Source of the DNA: Chryseobacterium panacisoli
Lineage (GTDB): Bacteria > Bacteroidota > Bacteroidia > Flavobacteriales > Weeksellaceae
Direction: 5' to 3'
DNA length: 64,000 nucleotides
NCBI RefSeq assembly: GCF_008274625.1
Contig: NZ_VTRU01000001.1
Location: 310,001 to 374,000, forward strand
Shown here one piece after another: positions 45,198-53,052 of this stretch (position 1 is its first letter; each line of letters begins with the position of its first letter). Both the position numbers and the translations under genes were made by a program. The notes under the pieces were generated by a model that had not been told where the DNA came from, made no database searches, and saw only the letters and a program-made list of their open reading frames with translations.

Positions 45198-45482
45198 ATG
45201 AAAAACTTAAAAAAATTAGACAGAAACGAATTAAAAGCTATTTCAGGTAACGGATTACTAGATCCAATCGGTACTTTACTAGGTGGACTAGGAGGTGTAG
45301 TTGGTGGAGTAGTAGGCGGAGTAGGTACTATCGTTGGTGGTGTAGTTACTGGCGTTGGATCTACTGTTGGTGGTGTAGTTGGCGGTGTAAGCACTGTTGT
45401 AACTAACGCTTTATGCCAAACACAATGTGTTGTAAATGGTGTAATTCACATCAAATTACTTGAGTGTGGTTCTACTTGCTAA
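45198..45482 (+). CDS. Bacteriocin-like leader peptide with Gly/Val-rich core
   Basis: This 94-residue peptide starts MKNLKKLDRNELKAISGNG, the leader seen in the other peptides of this window. The core (about 20-70) is repeats of V-G-G-V/G-G-V units, hydrophobic and able to form a glycine-zipper membrane helix. The C-terminal tail has four Cys (73, 77, 90, 94), enough for two disulfides. It looks like a class II bacteriocin or membrane-active peptide. No immunity, peptidase or transporter gene is adjacent. It has its own promoter and terminator. The proline-rich frame on the opposite strand is a shadow of the Gly/Val repeats. Confidence 0.75.
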   Translation: MKNLKKLDRNELKAISGNGLLDPIGTLLGGLGGVVGGVVGGVGTIVGGVVTGVGSTVGGVVGGVSTVVTNALCQTQCVVNGVIHIKLLECGSTC

Positions 45483-45510
45483 TCAGTAAGGATAGACATT
45501 AAAAAATCAT

Positions 45511-45537
45511 TCCGCTCTTTTCAGAGCGGATTTTTTT
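45511..45537 (+). terminator. Terminator of the Gly/Val-rich peptide gene
   Basis: Perfect 8-bp stem TCCGCTCT / AGAGCGGA (45511-45518 and 45523-45530), loop TTTC, then TTTTTTT. Confidence 0.92.
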
Positions 45538-45629
45538 ATACCTATACAGAAAACAGAAAAATCAATATATAGTACTTATAGTCAGTCACTTATTTTCATC
45601 AAGTATATTTTTGATAAAAATCAAATAAA

Positions 45630-45669
45630 GCAACAATGTTGCATTAATAAATTTAATTATCTAGCTTTG
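45630..45669 (+). promoter_or_regulatory. Zur-type operator and promoter of the ZnuD-like receptor
   Basis: GCAACAATGTTGC (45630-45642) is a perfect palindrome of the same type as the two in the zur/merC promoter. TAGCTTTG (45662-45669) fits the -7 consensus 19 bases further on, so the operator covers the -33 region, as the first site does in the merC promoter. Confidence 0.75.
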
Positions 45670-45686
45670 CCGGATTATTAAAGTAT

Positions 45687-48074
45687 ATGCACATGAAAAG
45701 GACTATTTATTTTTTGGTGGGTAGCACACTTATTTACTCACCATCCATTCTGAAAGCCCAGAAAAATAACCCTGAAAAAAAAATTGTAAAAGATATAGAA
45801 TCTGTCCAGGTACAGGGAAAAACAAATTATAAATCTGTAAATATTTCAAGAAAAAAACTAGATTTTATTCAATCCAATACGTTGGGAGAAACGTTAAGCA
45901 AAATCCCTGGTATACAAAACTCCGGATATGGTCCTAATTCCGGGGCTCCGGTTATCCGAAGCCTAAGTGGAAACCGCGTAAAAATATTGGAAAATGGCAC
46001 AGCAGTCAATGATCTTTCCGGAATAAGCCCGGATTTTACTACTGATATAGAGATGAATGCTGTTCAAAATATTACTATTTACAAAAACTCTGCAGCGGTT
46101 TTATATGGAGGGAAAGCTATTGGAGGAGCCATAGATATTGAAACCGATTATATAGCCAGACAACTACCGGAGAAAAAGATAAATTTCCGCGGACTTCTGG
46201 AAGGCGGAAGCAATAGCGGGCAGAAACAGGCTTTTTCTGCCAGAGGTATCATTGCCAAAAACTGGGTATGGACTGTAGGCGCATCCAATCAGAAGCAGGA
46301 AATAGTCAGAATTCCCGGGAAAACAAAAGACAGCAGATGTTATGATCCCAAGCTGGTGGGTTTCGACAGTGTTTTACAGTCACTATGCCAGATAAATGCA
46401 GATTCAAGACGCGTACTCAACAAGAGTCTTTTCCCCTACATCAGCCAGTTCGCCAAAGATCATATGATAGACTATGAACTTTCGGAAGATGATCTTTATA
46501 CATTCAGTCCCACCTATTATAACCCTGCAGATGGTAAGACTTATCCAAATCCGAAGAATGACCTGTACGTTCCGGGTCAGGATCCTTCAACAGATCACTA
46601 TAAAAGTGAAGTAAACGGGATCAGGGATTATGTAGAGACAAAAGACGGAACCATACCCAATAGTCATTCAGAAAGCAATTCTTTTTATGTGGGAACCAGT
46701 TATATAGGGAAATCATTATATGCCGGAGGAGCGTATCAAAACTCTTATTCATATTTTGGAGTTCCCGGGTATGCAATGCAAAAAATCCCCACACATACTC
46801 ATGGAAAGCCACAAAAAATAGAGTATCGCCCTATCAATATCAGAAGTTTATCTCACAAAGCCATGTTTGAATCAGGCTATAAATTTACCAATTCTCCAAT
46901 AGCCGGTATTAAACTCAATTACATGGGAGTATTTTCAAAAAACGCAGAACTTCTCGACCGTTACCGGGCTAATCAGTTTGCTGTAAACCAGCATAACGGA
47001 CGTCTAGAGATTGCACAACAGAAATTAAAATTTCTTACGGGGACCACAGGTCTTGAAATTCAATACAGAGATATGGAAGGAACAGGGGGCCAGAGATATT
47101 TACCCAATAATATAAGCCGCGAAATTGGAGTATTTACAATGCAGCACCTTGATTTTAATAGTGTTCAGCTGGATCTTGGATATAGAAACGATCATGTACA
47201 GCGAAGAGCAGAGGCAGATAGTAAATATGTCACAAGCCGCGGACTATCCGGTGGGAAACTCAGTGACAGAGACTTTACTCTTCATCAATTCCACAGTTCT
47301 GCTCAATGGGATATCTTTAAAAAAGGTTTTCTGAAAGTACAATACAACCATTCTGAAAGAGCCCCGGAAGTGAATGAACTCTATTCTGGAAACAATCATT
47401 TTGCTATTCTGACAGAAGAAAATGGCGATGATAGGCTGGATAAGGAAACGGCAAACACAGTTGAAATAGGAGGTGGCTTGAACCTGAAGAACCTTCGGGT
47501 ATCTGCCAACTGGTACCATACTTCTTATAAAAATTATATTTACCTTGCCCACACAGGGCTTTCCAGGGAAGTTTTTCTTGTAAAAGAATGGCGTTCTGAT
47601 GATACAGAAATCAACGGAATTGAAGCTGAAGCTGCTTATAAAGCAGATCTCGGAAAAATAGGAAAGTGGGAGATCGGTGCTTACTATGATCTGGTAAGAA
47701 ATATAAGCGTTGCCGACAGTTCCATAAGAAAATGGAGTGATGGCGATTATATGCCTAATATGCCTACAAGCCGTTTTGGATTCAATCTGGAAGGAACTCT
47801 ACAGAACTTCAGCCTGAATCTGAGTCTGGATCATTATTTACAACAAAAATATTTAGGAAAAAATATCAATCCTGAGCTTCCTATGCCGGCTTTTTCATTA
47901 CTGAATGTACGCTTCGCATATAAAGACAACAGTTTAGCCTTTGGTGAGCTGGAATATTATATTATTGGAAATAATCTTCTGAACACCGAGGCAAGACTAC
48001 AAAACTCCCAGTTAAAATTTATAAGTCCGCTTCCTGGAATAAATGTTTCAGCAGGTGTGAAAATAACGATATAA
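45687..48074 (+). CDS. ZnuD-like TonB-dependent zinc receptor
   Basis: A 795-residue outer-membrane receptor without a carboxypeptidase-like N-domain. After the signal peptide (ends near KAQ, residue 25) comes the plug (LGETLSKIPGIQNSGYG, then VIRSLSGNRVKILENG) and the barrel. The plug-proximal loop YFGVPGYAMQ, the His segment THTHGKP, and SERAPEVNELYSG ... DRLDKETANTVEIG follow the Neisseria ZnuD pattern. Two Cys around residues 215-230 may form the ZnuD-type external disulfide. A Zur-type operator precedes it, so it should import zinc when zinc is low. Start: ATG 45687 or ATG 45693. Confidence 0.85.
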   Translation: MHMKRTIYFLVGSTLIYSPSILKAQKNNPEKKIVKDIESVQVQGKTNYKSVNISRKKLDFIQSNTLGETLSKIPGIQNSGYGPNSGAPVIRSLSGNRVKILENGTAVNDLSGISPDFTTDIEMNAVQNITIYKNSAAVLYGGKAIGGAIDIETDYIARQLPEKKINFRGLLEGGSNSGQKQAFSARGIIAKNWVWTVGASNQKQEIVRIPGKTKDSRCYDPKLVGFDSVLQSLCQINADSRRVLNKSLFPYISQFAKDHMIDYELSEDDLYTFSPTYYNPADGKTYPNPKNDLYVPGQDPSTDHYKSEVNGIRDYVETKDGTIPNSHSESNSFYVGTSYIGKSLYAGGAYQNSYSYFGVPGYAMQKIPTHTHGKPQKIEYRPINIRSLSHKAMFESGYKFTNSPIAGIKLNYMGVFSKNAELLDRYRANQFAVNQHNGRLEIAQQKLKFLTGTTGLEIQYRDMEGTGGQRYLPNNISREIGVFTMQHLDFNSVQLDLGYRNDHVQRRAEADSKYVTSRGLSGGKLSDRDFTLHQFHSSAQWDIFKKGFLKVQYNHSERAPEVNELYSGNNHFAILTEENGDDRLDKETANTVEIGGGLNLKNLRVSANWYHTSYKNYIYLAHTGLSREVFLVKEWRSDDTEINGIEAEAAYKADLGKIGKWEIGAYYDLVRNISVADSSIRKWSDGDYMPNMPTSRFGFNLEGTLQNFSLNLSLDHYLQQKYLGKNINPELPMPAFSLLNVRFAYKDNSLAFGELEYYIIGNNLLNTEARLQNSQLKFISPLPGINVSAGVKITI

Positions 48075-48086
48075 ATCAATCTTATT

Positions 48087-48128
48087 TCTGCAGTTGTCAT
48101 TAATAAATAATAGCTGCAGATTTTTTTT
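48087..48128 (+). terminator. Terminator after the ZnuD-like gene
   Basis: TCTGCAG / CTGCAGA (48087-48093 and 48114-48120) with a 20-base AT-rich loop, followed by TTTTTTTT. Confidence 0.75.
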
Positions 48129-48350
48129 AGGTTATCTATTCAAAATCAGTCTTAGAATGCAAACCATTTGTGCAGTTTCTATCCCATTTATTTATTCAAA
48201 AAATATCAAAAAAAAAGTAATAAAATTTTAATACGACAAGTTCTGTCGCTGCGCGTCTATATCTTTATGTTAGAGATAAGATAAACAATCCCGGGAAATT
48301 ATTGTCTTACTAAAACCAAAATTAACTTTTTAACAACTATTTTTTTAATT

Positions 48351-49844
48351 ATGCACAAAAAACAACTAGTAATCATTTTCCTTTTTCTATTTTTCTGTTC
48401 TTATGCACAGACTGAATTTATTACTTTGTGGAAACCTAATGTAAACGGTACCATTGATCATGCAATATCTTTCGGCGGTACAGGAACCAATTATACCATT
48501 AGCTGGGAAGAAGTAGGATACCCACAACATAATGGAGTCCTTAATTCTGTTACATCTAATAGTACCAATCCAATTACCATTTCTTTTGGAACCTCTTTAC
48601 ATACAAATCCTGTCCAGGCAGTCTACAAATTGAAAGTATCCAATGGCAGCGGGCTATTTTACGGGTTCAGAGCCAGCACAAACGCTATTGATCCAAATGC
48701 CAATCCGGAATTCACCGAGATCAGTCAGTGGGGAGACATCATTTGGCTTCAACAATTTAATCAGGGATTTGCAGGCTGTCCGAACCTTAATGTAACAGCT
48801 GCAGATATTCCCAATCTGACACAGATAAACAATTTATCAGAAATGTTCTATAATTGTTCGTCTTTGATCGGCAATAATTCATTTTCAAGTTGGAACACCA
48901 GTACAATTACTAATATGAGTAATATGTTTAGCAGAGCAAAGCTATTTAATCAGAATATTGGAAGCTGGAATACAGCGAATGTAAAAGATTTTAATGGAAT
49001 GTTTTCTTTTGCATCTGCTTTTAATCAGAATATTTCCGGTTGGAATACTGCATCCGGAACCAACTTCTCGGCAATGTTCAAGGATGCTGTAGCTTTTAAC
49101 CAGCCATTAAATTCATGGAACACATCAAATGCTACTAATTTTCGCTATGTATTCTCTAATGCAGCAGCATTTAATCAGCCTCTTAATAATTGGAACACCG
49201 CTAAAGTAACAGATTTTGAACATATGTTTGAAAATGCAGTCTCATTCAACCAGCCTATTGGAAACTGGAATGTAGCCAAGATTAGTTATTACTCAGGTTT
49301 TAACATGTTTAATGGTGCTGTACTTTTTGATCAGGATATTTCTGGCTGGAACATCCGACTTCAAAATTTTTTCGGAGGTTCAATCGTTTTCGGATTAAAA
49401 AACTCCGGTTTATCATGTACAAACTATAATAATTTTCTAATTGCTCTCAATAATAATCCTACATGGGTGAACACAACATTGACATCCGGAAGTATAGATG
49501 CAACAGGGTTGATCTATTCCACACCACAAGCCATTATGGCAAGAGCTCAATTGGTTAACAGAGGCTTTACTATTGTTGGAGACACCTATAACCCAGGATG
49601 CTTTTTATCAACAGCAGAAGTTTCAAAAAAAACAAAAACTCCAGCGTATCCAAATCCAACAACAGGAATGATCACTGTGGAGGCTACTGCAAATGAAAAT
49701 GCTTATTTATATGATATCACTGGAAAACTCATTAAAAATATGACGTTTATAAAAGGAAAAAACACGATCGATCTTACCGAATTTCCTTCAGGGAATTATC
49801 TTTTAAAAGGAAATACTATTTTCAGTAAAATAATTAAGAAATAA
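48351..49844 (+). CDS. BspA-like (DUF285) surface protein with T9SS domain
   Basis: The 497-residue secreted protein has a signal peptide ending YAQ (about residue 20), a beta domain (about 21-120), then at least six tandem units of about 24-26 residues of the type FNQNIGSWNTANVKDFNGMF, which is the DUF285 / BspA repeat. Copies run from about 150 to 340. The C-terminus is a type A T9SS signal (AYPNPTTGMITVE ... FSKIIKK). BspA-like proteins adhere to other cells or matrix; here that is inference. A TATCTTTA box at 48260-48267 could be the -7 element, giving a leader of about 80 bases. Confidence 0.9.
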   Translation: MHKKQLVIIFLFLFFCSYAQTEFITLWKPNVNGTIDHAISFGGTGTNYTISWEEVGYPQHNGVLNSVTSNSTNPITISFGTSLHTNPVQAVYKLKVSNGSGLFYGFRASTNAIDPNANPEFTEISQWGDIIWLQQFNQGFAGCPNLNVTAADIPNLTQINNLSEMFYNCSSLIGNNSFSSWNTSTITNMSNMFSRAKLFNQNIGSWNTANVKDFNGMFSFASAFNQNISGWNTASGTNFSAMFKDAVAFNQPLNSWNTSNATNFRYVFSNAAAFNQPLNNWNTAKVTDFEHMFENAVSFNQPIGNWNVAKISYYSGFNMFNGAVLFDQDISGWNIRLQNFFGGSIVFGLKNSGLSCTNYNNFLIALNNNPTWVNTTLTSGSIDATGLIYSTPQAIMARAQLVNRGFTIVGDTYNPGCFLSTAEVSKKTKTPAYPNPTTGMITVEATANENAYLYDITGKLIKNMTFIKGKNTIDLTEFPSGNYLLKGNTIFSKIIKK

Positions 49845-49875
49845 TAGATCAGCCGAAAGGTTACCTCTATCAAAT

Positions 49876-49909
49876 AAGCTCCATAGTCTTTGTACTTTGG
49901 AGCTTTAAT
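49876..49909 (+). terminator. Terminator of the DUF285 gene
   Basis: AAGCTCCA / TGGAGCTT (49876-49883 and 49898-49905) with a 14-base loop, then TAATG. The 3' arm overlaps the -33 box of the next gene. Confidence 0.65.
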
Positions 49910-49928
49910 GTTAAGTGTGTTATATTTG
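49896..49928 (+). promoter_or_regulatory. Promoter of the APH-family kinase gene
   Basis: TTTG (49896-49899), 21 bases, then TATATTTG (49921-49928): an exact match to the Bacteroidota consensus, 40 bases ahead of the ATG. Confidence 0.8.
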
Positions 49929-49968
49929 TGTCAACTAAGAAGAATAACCAACGACTCACTAAGAATTG

Positions 49969-50979
49969 ATGACAGAGAAATTCCCTATAATAAACAGTAC
50001 CCTTTCACCCAATGAACTTGGTAAACTTATTCAACAAAAATATAAACTGACCGACAAAACGGAATGCAGCATATTTCGGCTTGCTATGAATCATTTATAC
50101 ATTGTTCATGATGATGAAAACAAATACGTTTTTAGAGTGTACACCCATAACTGGCGGACAAAATTAGAAATTGAGGAAGAATTAAGACTTTTAATCCTGC
50201 TAAAAGAAGCAGACCGACAGGTTGCTTTTCCAATAGCTGATCAATCGAACAAATTTATTCAAGAAATTGAAACTCCGGAAGGAAAGAGATTGGGCGTTTT
50301 ATTTTCGTATGCTAAAGGCATAAAGACAGCAAAATTTTCATCCCAAACAAGTTTTCTAATTGGACAGGCATTAGCAAAAGTTCATCAGTCCACAGAAAAT
50401 ATTGAACTGATGAGAATGTCTTACAATGTTCAAAACCTGCTTAAGAACCCTGTCTTAAAAACAAAAGAATTCTATAGTAAAAATGTTGCCGAAATTGAAT
50501 TTTTAGAAACCCTTTCTGCTTTTTTAACGCTAAAAATGGAAAATACAGACAAACAGAAAATGAGATATGGAGCCGTTCATCTTGACGTTTGGTTTGACAA
50601 TCTGCACATTGACGATGAAAAGGAAATAACATTTTTTGACTTTGATTTTTGTGGCAACGGTTATTTATGCTTTGACATTTCTTATTTCCTGTTTCAGTTA
50701 TTTACTACCAATTTGAACGAAGAGGAATATCAGGTAAAAGCAGATAGTTTCATAAAAGGTTACGAGACTGTAACTAAAATTAGTAGCGAAGAGAAAGAGT
50801 TTTTACCCTACGCATGTTTAGCAATTATGACCTATTATATAAGCGTTCAGTGTGACAGATTTGAATATTGGACAAATATTTTCTTGAATGAAGATCATTT
50901 AAAAAGAATGGTTGGAAATTTAAAACGATGGATTGTTTACAACCACATTGAGATTAATAACAAACTTGTAACCAACTAA
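49969..50979 (+). CDS. Aminoglycoside phosphotransferase-family (APH/choline kinase-like) protein
   Basis: A 336-residue kinase-fold protein. The catalytic loop HLDVWFDN places His204, Asp206 and Asn211 in the HxDxxxxN pattern, and FFDFDF (Asp224 or Asp226) gives the metal-binding Asp. The N-lobe reads YKLTDKTECSIFRLAMNHLYIV and YVFRVYTHNW, with the ATP-contacting basic residue diverged. The substrate may be an aminoglycoside, homoserine, a sugar or another small alcohol; there is no evidence of antibiotic resistance. An upstream TTG gives one extra Met, but the ATG at 49969 is the natural start. Confidence 0.8.
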   Translation: MTEKFPIINSTLSPNELGKLIQQKYKLTDKTECSIFRLAMNHLYIVHDDENKYVFRVYTHNWRTKLEIEEELRLLILLKEADRQVAFPIADQSNKFIQEIETPEGKRLGVLFSYAKGIKTAKFSSQTSFLIGQALAKVHQSTENIELMRMSYNVQNLLKNPVLKTKEFYSKNVAEIEFLETLSAFLTLKMENTDKQKMRYGAVHLDVWFDNLHIDDEKEITFFDFDFCGNGYLCFDISYFLFQLFTTNLNEEEYQVKADSFIKGYETVTKISSEEKEFLPYACLAIMTYYISVQCDRFEYWTNIFLNEDHLKRMVGNLKRWIVYNHIEINNKLVTN

Positions 50980-51004
50980 AAGGGATAGGTTTAACAGTTA
51001 TTAT

Positions 51005-51355
51005 CTACTCATTTCTGTATTTTTTCCCCCAGTATCTTAGGGTTATCAGCACATCCTGAAGGCTTCTGCCTTTATCACTGATGCTGTAATGAACCCGGGG
51101 AGGCACTTCTTTATAATCTTTCCGGATGATAAGTCCTTCATCCTGCAGTTCTTTAAGCTGTTTGATCAGCATTCTTTCGGTAATGTTATGCAGCCTCCCT
51201 TTTATTTCAGAATATCGGAGTTCATCATTATCCAGCAACGAAGCCAGTATTCCCACTTTCCATCTGCCTCCGATAACTGATAGGGTATAGAACATCCCGC
51301 AGTTTTTAATAAGGTCTGTTTCGTTTAAAAAATTTGTTGAATTTTCTTTTCTCAT
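51005..51355 (-). CDS. HxlR-family transcriptional regulator
   Basis: The winged-helix protein (116 residues from this start) carries the HxlR signatures CGMFYTLSVIGGRWKVGIL, LRYSEIKGRL, ITERMLIKQLKELQDEGLI and HYSISDKGRSL. HxlR proteins often sense electrophiles or oxidants through the first Cys (here in KNCGMF). In-frame ATGs exist at 51373, 51361 and 51355; I favour the last because the palindrome at 51368-51389 would otherwise lie over the first codons. It is divergent from the SDR/DoxX pair, which it probably represses. Confidence 0.88.
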   Translation of the reverse strand: MRKENSTNFLNETDLIKNCGMFYTLSVIGGRWKVGILASLLDNDELRYSEIKGRLHNITERMLIKQLKELQDEGLIIRKDYKEVPPRVHYSISDKGRSLQDVLITLRYWGKKYRNE

Positions 51356-51367
51356 ATACATGGGTGG

Positions 51368-51389
51368 GTACATACAATTTTGTAGGTAC
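51368..51389. promoter_or_regulatory. Palindromic operator in the HxlR/SDR divergent promoter
   Basis: GTACATACAA TT TTGTAGGTAC (51368-51389) has 10-bp arms with one mismatch, similar in form to the GTAC-centred palindromes bound by HxlR/YodB-type regulators. TATTTTTG (51413-51420) is the likely -7 element of the SDR gene. Confidence 0.65.
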
Positions 51390-51443
51390 TTGTTTATGGT
51401 AAAGGTATAAAATATTTTTGTCTAGATATAAAACAAAATTAAA

Positions 51444-52268
51444 ATGGGACAAAAAGTATGGCTAATTACAGGTGTTTCCAAAGGATTGGGAAAAGAGCTT
51501 TCAAAACAAATCCTTGATGCCGGGGATATTGTTATAGGAACTGTGCGGAATGAGGAGGACCAGCAGACCTTCGACAATAATGTAAATGCAAAATCTTTTA
51601 TTATTGATCTTACCAAAACAGATCATATTGATTCACTTATTAATGAGGTCATTGAACAATACGGTCAGATTGATGTTTTGGTAAACAATGCGGGTTTCGG
51701 TGTATTTGGAATGATTGAAGAGTTTGAGGAACAGGAAATTATCAGGCAATTCAATGTCAATTTTATGTCTGTATGGAAACTTTGCCAGGCCGTCATTCCA
51801 TATATGAGAAATAAGGGTCAGGGAGTAATTGTGCAGCTTTCTTCAAGGGTTGGCATTACGGCTGGTATTGGGAACGGTATTTATGCAGCCAGTAAATTTG
51901 CTCTTGAGGGAATGAGTGAATCACTTGAACAGGAAGTGAAACCATTTGGTATAAAAGTGTTGCTGGTAGAGCCTGGGGCTCTGCGTACCGATTTTTTTGG
52001 GGAATCTGTGTATTATGCCCGGAACAAATTTCCTCTATATGCAGAAAAATTAGGGGATATAAGGATAAATACAAAAAAGATCAACGGTAATCAACCCGGT
52101 AATCCTGTTGCCGCTGCACAGGCTATCATCAGGGCTGTAAATAATGATGTTCCAACCTTCAGGTTACCTCTTACAGCGGGTACTATCGAAACTATGAAAG
52201 CCAAAATTGCTGATTTACAGAATTGTATAGCATTAACCGAAGAGATTGCAGTAAGTGTGGATTATTAA
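51444..52268 (+). CDS. Short-chain dehydrogenase/reductase
   Basis: The 274-residue classical SDR has TGVSKGLG (9-16) for NAD(P) binding, NNAG (81-84), the serine in QLSSRVG (about 133) and the active-site pair Tyr147 and Lys151 in YAASK. It should oxidise or reduce an alcohol/carbonyl pair, substrate unknown. The DoxX gene lies 10 bases after its stop, and both are likely controlled by the divergent HxlR regulator, a common arrangement for electrophile or quinone stress. Confidence 0.9.
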   Translation: MGQKVWLITGVSKGLGKELSKQILDAGDIVIGTVRNEEDQQTFDNNVNAKSFIIDLTKTDHIDSLINEVIEQYGQIDVLVNNAGFGVFGMIEEFEEQEIIRQFNVNFMSVWKLCQAVIPYMRNKGQGVIVQLSSRVGITAGIGNGIYAASKFALEGMSESLEQEVKPFGIKVLLVEPGALRTDFFGESVYYARNKFPLYAEKLGDIRINTKKINGNQPGNPVAAAQAIIRAVNNDVPTFRLPLTAGTIETMKAKIADLQNCIALTEEIAVSVDY

Positions 52269-52278
52269 CAACTGAAGA

Positions 52279-52671
52279 ATGAAAATAACTTTTAAAAACA
52301 TTCTGTACTGGGTTTTGTACATAGGATACCTGTACATCATAGTACCATCCTCATTGTTTAAAATTTTTCAACGCCCGGCGATGATGCAAAGCATGGAATC
52401 ATTAGGTTTTAACAAAACATGGACTCTGGCCATCGGAATTGCCGAAGTGATCGGAGTTGTTCTGGTGATTCTGGGACTCTACAGGTCTCAATTCAGAACT
52501 ATAGGCATATTATTCCTGTTTCCCTTTGCGATTGGTGCCTTTACTACTCACATGGCACATCAGGAGTATCATCATTATGGGCATTCACTCATCATGTGTT
52601 GTATTTCTGCAATCCTTTTATTTTTAGACAGCAGGATCAAAATAAATCTTTCCAGTACTAAAAAATTATAA
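52279..52671 (+). CDS. DoxX-like membrane protein
   Basis: A 130-residue protein with four membrane segments: NILYWVLYIGYLYIIV; a central helix in TLAIGIAEVIGVVLVILGLY; LFPFAIGAFTTH; and a last helix near CCISAILLFL. It is a DoxX_2-type protein. The His-rich loop HMAHQEYHHYGH may bind metal. It is co-transcribed with the SDR gene and distinct from the DoxX at 31797. Confidence 0.8.
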   Translation: MKITFKNILYWVLYIGYLYIIVPSSLFKIFQRPAMMQSMESLGFNKTWTLAIGIAEVIGVVLVILGLYRSQFRTIGILFLFPFAIGAFTTHMAHQEYHHYGHSLIMCCISAILLFLDSRIKINLSSTKKL

Positions 52672-52713
52672 AGAAATAAAGCAGCCTCGAAAATGATCAT
52701 TTTTTCATCATAA

Positions 52714-52751
52714 TAAAAGTATTCAGCATAAATGAAAGCAAAATACTTTTA
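52714..52751 (+). terminator. Weak AT-only hairpin after the SDR-DoxX pair
   Basis: TAAAAGTATT / AATACTTTTA (52714-52723 and 52742-52751) form a perfect 10-bp stem with an 18-base loop. The stem has little GC, so termination is uncertain. The spacer to 52887 holds no other gene. Confidence 0.35.
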
Positions 52752-52887
52752 ATAGATATTTATTTTAATTAATTTAATATAAAATAACATTTTTCAACAC
52801 TGTATAATGCTGATAATGAGCAATTACTATTAATTATTTTTTCTTGTCAAAGTGAAATAATTTATTAATTTAGCTATACAAAGTTTT

Positions 52888-53004
52888 GTGAAAAAATCAG
52901 TAAACAGAAAATTTCTTTCAATCGAACGATTGAAAGAAATTTCAGGAAATGGATTTATCTTCCCATGCACTTACAAATGCTGTGATGATAGCTCATTACT
53001 ATGA
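52888..53004 (+). pseudogene. Broken bacteriocin-like leader-peptide gene
   Basis: From a GTG at 52888 the frame reads VKKSVNRKFLSIERLKEISGNG, then a part with CTYKCCDD, and stops at TGA 53002-53004 after 38 codons. The opening aligns with the peptide at 56168-56338 (MKKSQNRKVLS ... GNG). After the stop the same frame goes on CSDFQCPAVIHP, which matches that peptide's ending SACPAVVCPQ, and then runs without stop into the ATG of the lipoprotein at 53053. So a nonsense codon seems to split the gene and the old stop seems lost. A perfect 16-bp inverted repeat lies inside it (52909-52942). A short functional peptide is still possible. Confidence 0.6.
52909..52942. repeat. 16-bp perfect inverted repeat inside the leader-peptide gene
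   Basis: AAATTTCTTTCAATCG (52909-52924), centre AA, CGATTGAAAGAAATTT (52927-52942). The arms are fully complementary over 16 bp. In RNA the arms would make a hairpin that hides codons 8-18; in DNA the sequence is an almost perfect palindrome, a possible operator. Confidence 0.85.
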
Positions 53005-53052
53005 TGTTCAGATTTTCAATGTCCCGCAGTAATACATCCTAAACAATTAAAT

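Noticed and set aside
45158..45394. Minus-strand proline/threonine-rich ORF opposite the Gly/Val peptide
   Set aside because: It is the mirror of the GGN/GTN-rich repeats of the plus-strand leader peptide; it has no leader, promoter or ribosome site of its own.
49969..50979. APH-family gene as an antibiotic-resistance determinant
   Set aside because: The fold has many non-resistance members, the N-lobe is diverged and there is no mobile-element context.
52690..52703. AAAATGATCATTTT palindrome after the DoxX gene
   Set aside because: The palindrome has no loop and only AT-rich arms; nothing marks it as an operator or terminator.
53002..53004. TGA in the leader peptide as a selenocysteine codon
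   Set aside because: There is no sign of a selenocysteine insertion element or partner genes; a nonsense mutation explains the pattern more simply.
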